DNA of 64,000 nt from Siderastrea radians (Eukaryota > Cnidaria > Anthozoa > Scleractinia > Rhizangiidae), in assembly GCA_964017195.1 (NCBI GenBank), contig OZ024887.1, positions 65,073,630-65,137,629 on the forward strand, written 5' to 3'. This document shows, one piece after another, positions 55,858 through 64,000 of this stretch (positions are counted from its first letter, which is position 1; the number at the start of each line of letters is the position of its first letter). The notes under the pieces were generated by a model. That model did not search any database, had not been told where the DNA came from, and was given only the letters and a program-made list of their open reading frames with translations. The position numbers and the translations under genes are program-made.

Positions 55858-56058
55858 CCCGCTAAGCCCCAGTATCGTTATACAAATTCTCCTTACTTGT
55901 CGCTAGACATTTTGTTCAGGACTAGTCGGGAGAACTTGTTTAAGTGTCAAGACAATTCATATGTAGTGATCATTTCCTATATTCTCGTGACCTGTGTGTC
56001 TTGTAATACATTGATATGATCAGAAGAAGTAATTTGATGCTGATCACTACTGGGCCAT
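55858..56058. mobile_element. Short MITE, GCCCCAATATCAG family, copy 2
   Basis: Shares GGGAGAACTTGTTT, AGTGATCATTTCC and GTGACCTGT segments in order with 28814-29030. Confidence 0.7.
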
Positions 56059-56929
56059 GCTCGTCAGAACGGGAGGAGCTGATGAGGACACAGGCTAGGA
56101 TAGCTAAAGCACGCATGGCTTAACTATTTCAAAGCAATCTGGAAAAACAAAAACCTCCATTTGAAAACAAAGCTTGGACCGTTTAACACAAATGTTGAGT
56201 CAGTTTTGCTTATGGATCACAGACTTGGAGACGTTGCAACCAGCATAAAATGTAAACACTAAATTGCAACGCGGATTTTCCACCTTGAAATTGTTACGTA
56301 CAATGTTTTGCGCCCAATACCACAAAACATATATGCTACAATTTTCTCCTCCGTGCACCTGTATATCCTACGCTATGCAGAGACTATCACAGGTAGAATA
56401 GGTGGCCTACAAAGCCGATGGTCGTAGCCTGCTCGAAGACAAGGAACTAATGCCAAGATTGTCAGTCGCGCGGGTGCCTCCGAAAACAACAAGGCCAAAG
56501 CTGTGAGAAAAATCGTCACGCTGTTCTAAACCTATACAACATAAAACAGACCAAATGTATAACTTACTTGAGACCAAATTGCGTCAAAAACACACCTTTA
56601 ATTAGAGCCATACATACTTGCAGTGACTCGCCACAAGTCAACCTCTTTTAAAAAGACTTGGTTTGAAGACGCTAAAATGAGCGAGTAAGTCACAAAACGC
56701 CAGTACATGGACTATGCCAAAAACAGAGTTTGAGAAGTATAATTCTTACCGTAGTTCACAGTAGGGAGTTAAAGGCCAAAACCCATCGCCTCCACACTCC
56801 GGGTCTTGGGCCGGTTGCATGAAACATCCGTAACTTAGTTGAGGGTTGCAAGCCACCGGGTCCTTTATATCATTGGTGGCTCTCGTGTGCCTTTGTGGAG
56901 CGGTAGGTAGAAGGGCAATTAATATGGAG

Positions 56930-57160
56930 GGGGACAGGGGTCGGGAGACCGGGAGTAAAGGGTGCGGGAGTTGTACGGGAGGAGGGAGAAGAGGGGGCGG
57001 GAAGCGGGAGAAAAAGGGGAAACTACGCAACATTGACCAATATTTCGCAATCGAAAAAAGCAAAGAGGCGGGAGCCAACAAATACGGGGCGGGAACCGGG
57101 ATTAAAGGGTACGGGAAGCTGAGGTTTAAACCTCCCTGTCCCCTCCCCCCCCCCCCCCAC
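56930..57160 (+). repeat. G-rich purine tract with poly-C end
   Basis: Repeated GGGAG/GGGAGA/GGGGGCGGGAAG motifs with many G-triplets in close spacing (56930-57110), followed by a C-run near 57139-57160. G-quadruplex formation is possible; this is inference. Confidence 0.7.
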
Positions 57161-57235
57161 TTAAAAGTCACTAACGAGTATAAAATCCTTCGGTACTCAA
57201 GTAGGACCGCTTGCAGATGCCCCTTCTCGAGTTTT

Positions 57236-57357
57236 AGGGCCTGGCCAAACTAGGAAACATTGTTTTCCAGACATGTTTCCCTGGGTGGCTTAACTGGGAA
57301 ACATTTGCGCGTGCAGCAATGTTTCCGCAACAATGTTTCCTGGTTTAGCTAGGCCCT
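57236..57357. mobile_element. 122-bp MITE
   Basis: AGGGCCTGGCCAAACTAGGA and the complement of the right end (AGGGCCTAGCTAAACCAGGA) are near-perfect inverted repeats; GGAAACATTGTTT recurs internally. Confidence 0.85.
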
Positions 57358-57857
57358 TATGCAACGGGACCATGAAATCTTAGCTGGGCCGCCGTCAATT
57401 TTTTTATGGGAGTTTTCCTGAGCAACAAATTAAAGAGAAGAAAAACGAGCTTGAGCAACATGTCTCTGTTTTATTTTGTATGAAGTTTCTCGTGCAATAA
57501 AAGAAAGAGTATTTATACGTATTTTCACGCACACATTGTTTTAATTACGTGATCCTAAACTCAGTTTTGATTCACTACAAATAAAATTGGGGTTGAAACG
57601 TGGACAACACTTTTTTTGGTTTGTATTATTCCTTCTTTACTCCGGTTCCTTATTTAAACCGTGATCCTTTCCTAAAAGATACGTCATCAAATTAAATGTA
57701 ACCAGAAGATTTCGTCAATTCTCTTACCACAGAGGATGTCACTTTATCGCTGATACTCTTCGAAAATCATTCTTTTATGGTTAATGCTTATAATTTATGT
57801 TTGAACCCTCAAACTCCACACAGCAGTTGAACTTAGAGCGTTCAAACACGATTTGCA

Positions 57858-58934
57858 CTACTTAATTGTCAGTCTTGCAAACGCAGTCTGGGGACGTACC
57901 ATGACGTTGCAAAATTCAGGGTCCCTTCTATATCCTGCCGCCGATTTTGATCTTAGTAGAACTTCGTAATCATGGGGCTCAAAACAACAGGTTTGTAAAC
58001 TATTCTGCCATGCTTGCAATTCCTGGAACTCCGTAATATTACTAAAATTTTGTACTCCCGTTGTAGTAGATTTTCTTTGGTCACTTAAAGACAGTTTTTT
58101 CAACCCATTTTGTGGATTAGCGACTATGGTGGAACTCTTCGAAAGAAGATCGTCTTTTGACTCGCCATTGAAGTTGGAATTCCAATTGTCCAGTTCGCCT
58201 CTTTGGGCGTTTTCTTCACCAGATCCACCTTCTTTTGTTTCGCCTTGTATCTCGCCTTGTATCTCGCCTTTATCCAGCATATTATGTCCAACCAACTGCT
58301 TTTTAATTTGATCTTCATTGAGGGATCTATCAGAGTCATTCAATTCTACTTTATGTGTTAACTTGTCAGCGGATGTCTCTTCCAAGCAGATATCTTTGCT
58401 TTCATCGCGTTTCTTGGAGTCGCTTTTGGACAGTTCTGGTTGAACTTGTGATTGACCATTGCTTCTTTCAACAGTTCCTAACTTTCTAGATAATCGGAGG
58501 CGTTTAGCTTGATCTTTATCAGTAACCATTTTGCTTTTATTAAAGTTTTTAGAAAGATGAAGCATTTTCGAGTTTCCCGCCAGTTTTGTGGGGAATCCAG
58601 GATGTGTTCGGTTTCTTTGAAACAACGGCGGAAGTTTAACTTTCGAATCCATAGCAACGGCTTGGGTAAAGAAGAAAGAAGTCGCTTGCATTCCTTTCTT
58701 CAAATCCTTTGCATTTTCCATTGTATGCGGACGGTAAATTCCTAATGATTTTTGACGATCAACTATCTTTATCCAGCGAGCTTGCATTAAGCTCATTTCA
58801 AAGCTGAAGTATCTCTCTCGCATTTTCTTTTCCGTCTCAATACGTTTGACTTCCATGTTCAAGACAATCTGATGTTTTCTGTTCGCCTTGATCACAGTCG
58901 CTTCACTGTCTTGTGTGTTCCGTACATGCATCAT
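57858..58934 (-). CDS. Intronless hypothetical protein, 358 aa
   Basis: A single long open frame starts at MMHVRNTQDSE and stops at 57858-57860. I do not recognise a family. Residues about 18-60 are charged with a heptad-like pattern (VKRIETEKKMRERYFSFEMS), suggesting a short coiled coil. The middle (about 120-300) is Ser/Lys/Glu-rich and likely disordered, with a small repeat GEIQGEIQGE near 224-233. The C-terminus (about 305-358) is denser in hydrophobic and aromatic residues (ITEFQELQAWQNSL, FEPHDYEVLLRSKSAA). No signal peptide or membrane segment is seen. The length and non-repetitive composition argue for a real gene; it could be retro-derived or lineage-specific. Confidence 0.7.
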   Translation of the reverse strand: MMHVRNTQDSEATVIKANRKHQIVLNMEVKRIETEKKMRERYFSFEMSLMQARWIKIVDRQKSLGIYRPHTMENAKDLKKGMQATSFFFTQAVAMDSKVKLPPLFQRNRTHPGFPTKLAGNSKMLHLSKNFNKSKMVTDKDQAKRLRLSRKLGTVERSNGQSQVQPELSKSDSKKRDESKDICLEETSADKLTHKVELNDSDRSLNEDQIKKQLVGHNMLDKGEIQGEIQGETKEGGSGEENAQRGELDNWNSNFNGESKDDLLSKSSTIVANPQNGLKKLSLSDQRKSTTTGVQNFSNITEFQELQAWQNSLQTCCFEPHDYEVLLRSKSAAGYRRDPEFCNVMVRPQTAFARLTIK

Positions 58935-61900
58935 TTTGATTGATTTTCTTCAAGAACTGTCAAGATTTCTCGCGGTTAGACGGGAAAGATTTGCAGAGTG
59001 CAAACTGCAAATATACTGACAGCATTCAGGGCTTTTGCATGTCAAAGGAATCACTGAATCTTGATGTTAAGAATTTTGATTATATTCATGCGCTGTCATC
59101 TGCTCTTCGACGTTTTCCTTTGTTTCTTAGCTTTGCGTTGTTGTTAAAAGTCAGCCTTGGTTAGTGGTTTTAATAATACAAGTATCCTTTCTGATCGAAA
59201 ATGTCCGGCAGCCTGAGCAATTTTTCGAATATAAATATAAAGAGGGCAACTTCTCGTGATGAAGATCAAACAATGTGTGTTGCTCTACAAACAAACTGTT
59301 AATCCGATCGACATTGACAGGGCGGTTGGGTTTTCAGCAACTCCTTGAGAAATGAACAGGTAAAATCAACTCCAAACACCGAATAAAGAGACAAATTTCA
59401 GTAAAGAATCACTCTATCATTCCGTGGCACACGTTTCGGGAGGCGACTGAGGTGTAACGTCCCCAAGACTTACTGTTCAGATCCGCCGGCTATGCCTCTC
59501 TTCCTAAAATCCAGAATTGACGCAAAACTGATCCGCAACAGAAAACTTTCCAAATCTTGCTATGTAATTGTTCCTGAACTCCACGAAGCGGAGATAATAA
59601 AATTTTCTAACGCTTTAATCTTGCCCTGTGTACCCCTGCACCACTCGCTAAAAATACACACTTGATTTTGCTGTAAACACTGTACTATCACAGTTGTCCC
59701 GTAGAAGGATGCCAGAAAAGTCTGAAGGAGCTATTTTAAAATCAACTTGTTTTCCAGTTGTTATACCATGACCCTTGCAATGCTCATTTCAAAACTAGTA
59801 TCTCTTCCTTATCTTCTCTCTCGTTCAAGGTTCTCGTTGCGTAGTAACGCTTAGGGTATTAGCAAGAGCTTCTTGACTACAGACACGCGCTTTTGGCTTT
59901 TCCAATCAACGTTGTTTGCTCAAAGTCTTTTATATACACCGATAATGTTTCCGTTCGGCTTTTGATGTCCCAGTTAAGTTGACTTCGTTGCCTTGCGAGC
60001 GGCAAACTATCATTACCTCCCGTGAGTCCTTCTTAAAATCGAGGTAGTTTAAGCTGTGAAGGACTTTGTCTCCAGGAAGATTAATTGGATGGTTTGCCGT
60101 GAAATCCCTCGAGAATAACACTGGATAATGATACTTAAATATTGCGTCATTTACATGTAAATAAACCCTGACGCTTGCTTTTGTTTGGCACTGAGCGCTG
60201 TGTGATCCGCCAATTAGAACTGCCATTTTGCAGTGTGGGATGCTTGACGTAAACGTCCAATTCTTTAATTAGCCATGAGGGTGGCTATCAATTGATAATT
60301 ACAGGCATATGAAAGAGAAAGAGAATTAACAAAAAAAATTATAACTGAATTTCAAACAAACGCTTTGATGTTATTGGTGGATATCTCTTTGCGAAATCAG
60401 CCAATTTGATAAAAGGTCTGTCTATTAAAAGGCCCAAAGTATAAATCAGTTCTCTTCATTGATGGATTGCCAGAGAGTGAATTCCTTGAACTGGCATGCC
60501 TTAGTTTATAATCATCAGCTCTGAGAAAGAGATGCTTTACTTCAGAGAAATGTAGCCGTTTCCGAAGTTCAAAGTTCAAGAATATGTTTTTTAAAAAGTT
60601 GAAATTTGTTCTCACCTTTGTTGCTCTAGCCACTCCCGCATTGATCTTCCAGTTGCCAACACATTCAAGTACTTTTGTTTTCTTGACAACAGCGGCATCG
60701 CTTTTAATTTTAATTCAGCAAGCTGCATTCTTCTTTGTAATTTGTTTTGGTCACGTCTTCTACTTGAACTTTTTTAATTGAGTTTTCTTTTAAAGCCTGA
60801 GAAGACAGACGACGGAGGGCCTTGTGCGCGTTTCTCGAAATACCCAAAAACTTTTAATCCCCGAACGGAAAGGGCATTTGTAACTCATCTCTCACTCGTC
60901 CTGCAAAGTTGTTATTTTTACATGTCTTTAAGCTCTTTAAGCTAGGTAAGAAATGTTTAACTTATAGCAAAGTTTCATGCTTCTTCTTTGCTTACAAGCT
61001 ACAGTATGAATTACGGCGCGCCCGAAATCTTTCCGAAAAGAAAAGTTTCAGGGCTTTCGAGGAAAGCACGAGTGGCACGCCTGAGCGCGCGAGAAGAAAA
61101 CTTTAAACAAAAACAGTTTTACTTATCGTCTTGTTGTTGCTCGATTTGTTACGATGATACCGTAATTATAACCCTTATTTAAAAACGATACTGGTAGTGA
61201 AGGATTTCACTCATAGACTCAAAAGTAAAAGCCATATTGTTTGACTAGGTCGAGTACTAGTTTTCTAAAAAGTTTTCTAAAGATTCATTAGTTATTTTTA
61301 CCAATGAACTGATAAGAAGCTATGTTCTGGATGTGATCTCTATCGATCTCCAGAGAACAGTGTCGTTACCAAAACTGAGCGATCGGTAGTGAGCGGTGAT
61401 ATAAAAACCACGCTATACATATGTTTGCAGTCTAGCTGATCATGTATTTCAGCCATTGAGCGATGGCTAGCGATCATTACTTGCGAACTAGCCTTTTTCT
61501 CTTCTGCGCATGCCTGTGTTGCGCGGTCGAGTGTGCTTGTTATTTTCACAGGTGATTTTTGCGGGAGCATGAATTATTTTTGTTTTTCTCAGTGTTCATC
61601 CTCAGTAATGTCAAGCAGAGAAATTAAATGCTTATGAGTACTGAGTAATTTCTTGCCTGATGATTTGTGCAAATGGCAAACTGAACATAATCAAAGGTTT
61701 GGTTGAAAGAAATAAGCGCACAAACGTACAAAAGGGCGAGCAACCTTGTGACTACTAATGTTGTTGTTAGCGATGCTTATAAACCTAGCGTCTTTAGCGA
61801 GCAACTTAAGCTTTTTATTTCTGGAGTAATAGCGGACCAAAAGCGACAGACAGCTCTCAAAATGCTAAAATGTGGGAAAATCCTAACCAGAGAAACATAC

Positions 61901-62947
61901 ATACCGCCGCTTCATTAAAAGTTTGCTCACAACAATATTACGTAAATGTAATGGAACTTACCATAGCAGCAACGATAAGTAGGTTCCACCCTACCTTTAT
62001 AAGTACATGAAAAGAACTAACTGTTAATACTGATAGTAATTGAAACAAGGGTGAAAATGCGGTAATTCACTGAAAATATGACTAAATTCCCTAAACTTTG
62101 TTTTCTTTAGCTCTTGGCCTTGTCTTTTGCGAACTTGCGCAAGGGTTATATGGGTTTTCTGGACTCGGGAATGCTTTTTAACGTAGTCAGTTTGGTAAAA
62201 TAAAAGAGAAATAAGGCGTCTGAATTGGGCTTCATATCTATCTAGATCCTGTTCACAAACGCAGTTTTTTCGATTAAAATGGTATATCTCTGTCTTTTAT
62301 TTTCAGTAACCCTGTTCCGGTCATTATTCTTCTAAAAGCCAATACTTTTCCAATCAACTAATAGAATTGACCATCCTTCTTTTGTACCTGCTACAGTAGC
62401 AAACAATGCACAACGTAGCTCTAGCAAATCTAAATTATACGTTAAAAGAAAATTTGATAAACAAAACGTAATTTACTATACAATTCAGTAGCTTAATTGG
62501 CCTACGTGTTGAAAGCTGCTTATTGAGAATCGGTTTTGTGATTTCTTTGTGCCATCATTAAAGAATTGATTTTACCCGATAAGACTGCTGTTATTTCAAT
62601 TTCAATTCCTGAAACCTTATAAAGTAGATCTAAAAACAGCAAGAATTATCGCAAGAGTGAATTCTTCTAAGAATTAACTCTTTGTACCTTTCGTTTTGCA
62701 AATTTTACTAGGTCGTCCATGTGCTATGGAAAAGAATTCCCGTGGCAGTATTAGACTGCTAAATAGGTGTAAATTGGCGTAATGGTCCAATTACAATCAT
62801 ACGTGTTAGTTAATGGCAAATTGCGTTAGCACTTTCAAACTGATTTTCCAGTACTCTGCATAGCTTGCAAGTGGAACAACTACACATAAAGCCAAAAACT
62901 TGGCTCAAATCGTAATGACGAAAAGTGTATAGATTATTCGAGCAATA
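58935..62947. other. Intergenic region, no supported gene
   Basis: No frame shows family resemblance or splice structure. A fragment of the dispersed CAGACTCAAAAGTTAGA-type repeat (as ATAGACTCAAAAGTAAAAGC) lies near 61200-61240. A 98-codon frame on the - strand (59930-60226) begins with ATG but is otherwise unsupported. Confidence 0.45.
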
Positions 62948-63181
62948 ATGCGAAAAAGGACTATTAAGGACATCTCTGTCGAAGGCTTCCAGCGGAGCCG
63001 GAAACCAGATCATCGAGTGGTAAGAACTTCCATCAAGGCCGGCTTTTGTTCGATTTTAGTTTGGTCGCAAATCGTGATGGCATTTTTCTGGTTCTCTTAG
63101 GCTTACACCATCAAGGTTGAATGGTCGGACAGATCTGTTAACCTCATCTATCGAAGATACAGTGAAGTTAGACAACTTGAG
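62948..63181 (+). CDS. PX-domain protein (NADPH-oxidase organiser/SH3PXD2 type), first two exons only
   Basis: Exon 1 (62948-63019; ATG, with an in-frame TAG at 62930-62932 upstream) joins in phase 0 to exon 2 (63101-63181); donors GTAAGA and GTAAAA, acceptor CTCTTAG. The 51 residues read as the start of a PX domain: DISVEGFQRSR, then YTIKVEWSDRS and LIYRRYSEVRQLE. The RRY motif is the phosphoinositide-binding arginine region. An N-terminal PX domain with WSD-type strand is typical of p47phox/NOXO1 and of TKS4/5 scaffolds, which organise NADPH oxidase at membranes. The rest lies beyond the window, so the subfamily cannot be settled. Confidence 0.72.
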
Positions 63182-63687
63182 GTAAAAAGTCAATACCCAT
63201 GACCATACGAATGTTATGAAGAGTTAATATTTAGTTGTTAATTGTATATTGCTTGTGAATCCAGTCTGTTGTTAAGTCGGTGCACTTGCAAAAACGACAA
63301 TCACATTTAGGACTGAATAGTTGGGAGCAGTTTACTTGTAACAGCCGTATCGGCCTGTTCGTAACTCTTCTAGTCTAGATGCTTGTGGTTTCGAGCGCGC
63401 CGGTTTGTTCTATCATAATGATAATTAATTGCAGTTGAGAAATTGAAAATGATGTCGGGCTTTGTGCTTTCGTAGCCTAATGCACATATAAGAGGGAGTC
63501 GGGAAAAATGTAATCGAACGCTTTTGGGAACTTTCCGTGACGCAGGGCAGGGCTTGGCAATCAACATAGAACTTGTGTTTGCCTTCTTCTTTGATTATGT
63601 CAAAGATTGCTCAATTTATATTAACTAGAAAAATCCGAAATTTTGTTATACAAAACACTGAGAAACAAATAGCACCATAGATCGATA

Positions 63688-64000
63688 GATTTCATTTGCA
63701 TGTTTGCGCTTTTAAAGAATACCTTCCACAGACTCAAAACTTAGAGCCACCTCAACTTGTACAGCGTAATATTTGAAACAATACCACAGGAAAGTAATGC
63801 TCAACAGATTTCATTTGCATGTCTTGCACTTTAGGGTTTCATCAATAGACTCAAAAGTTAGATCCACCTTGTTCAGCATAATAAACAACACCACAGGAAA
63901 GTAATGCTTGATAGATTTCATTTGCATGATCGCTTTTTAGCCAGTTCCATCCACAGTCTTAAAAGTTAAAACCACCTTGGGTTGTACAGCGTAATAAACA
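63688..64000. repeat. Tandem repeat of about 107-119 bp, continuing past the window end
   Basis: GATTTCATTTGCATG starts units at 63688, 63807 and 63914, each followed by CAGACTCAAAA-TTAGA, ACAGCGTAATA and CACAGGAAAGTAATGCT. A single diverged copy sits at 150-205, so the family is dispersed as well as tandem. Confidence 0.85.

Larger units (their letters stand above)
54795..57857. other. Intergenic region with MITEs and G-rich tract
   Basis: Contains the ligase 3' UTR with a candidate AATAAA at 55637-55642, MITEs at 55116-55277, 55858-56058 and 57236-57357, and a G-rich stretch at 56930-57110. Short open frames through the G-rich part look like low-complexity chance frames. Confidence 0.5.

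Noticed and set aside
56746..57253. Overlapping frames of 135-141 codons on both strands through the G-rich tract
   Set aside because: Low-complexity Gly/Arg/Lys and Pro/Leu content on opposite strands is explained by the purine bias.
59930..60226. 98-codon ATG-initiated frame on the - strand
   Set aside because: No recognisable domain, no splice context and length within chance expectation for this region.
60584..60781. 65-codon hydrophobic frame
   Set aside because: Membrane-like composition arises from T-rich sequence; nothing else supports translation.

Overview
This is animal nuclear DNA. Genes are split by GT-AG introns and there is one intronless gene. Non-coding space is packed with dispersed inverted-repeat elements, a LINE, a DIRS-type retroelement, a hAT and pogo-type elements. 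The repeat families (foldbacks, short MITEs, the DIRS-type polymerase) and the conserved metazoan gene set fit a hexacorallian cnidarian, most likely a stony coral. That assignment is inference from general look, not from a search.

Layout. From before the window to 24.6 kb lies a glutaredoxin-3 (GLRX3/PICOT) gene on the + strand; 12 coding exons are visible and the first is missing upstream. Its 14.2-kb intron between 3258 and 17418 holds a very large 15-bp tandem satellite in three blocks. The satellite is interrupted by a decayed pogo-type transposon, itself interrupted by a foldback element, and by a 2.9-kb terminal-inverted-repeat element of unknown class with its own 92-bp tandem array. 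From 24.8 to 28.0 kb is a degenerate DIRS-like retroelement on the - strand, split by a MITE. From 29.2 to 34.8 kb is a LINE with two intact ORFs, poly(A) tail and 16-bp target duplication. From 35.6 to 50.8 kb is PUF60, a poly(U)-binding splicing factor, on the - strand with 12 coding exons; its introns hold an intact hAT transposase gene and many MITEs. About 220 bp upstream, head to head, starts an RNF139/RNF145-like RING E3 ligase (51.0-54.8 kb, +). An intronless gene for a 358-residue protein of unknown function lies on the - strand at 57.9-58.9 kb. At 62.9 kb begins a PX-domain gene (NADPH-oxidase organiser or SH3PXD2 type) that runs off the window.

The host genes are housekeeping functions: cytosolic iron-sulphur handling, 3' splice-site recognition, membrane ubiquitination. 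PUF60 and the RING ligase probably share a bidirectional promoter; no other functional linkage is evident.

The most unusual structure is the satellite inside GLRX3. Every 15-bp unit carries an acceptor-like CTGCAG overlapping a donor-like GTATGT. GTATGT is also the donor at two real exons of the same gene. The long open frames over the satellite are by-products of a unit length divisible by three.
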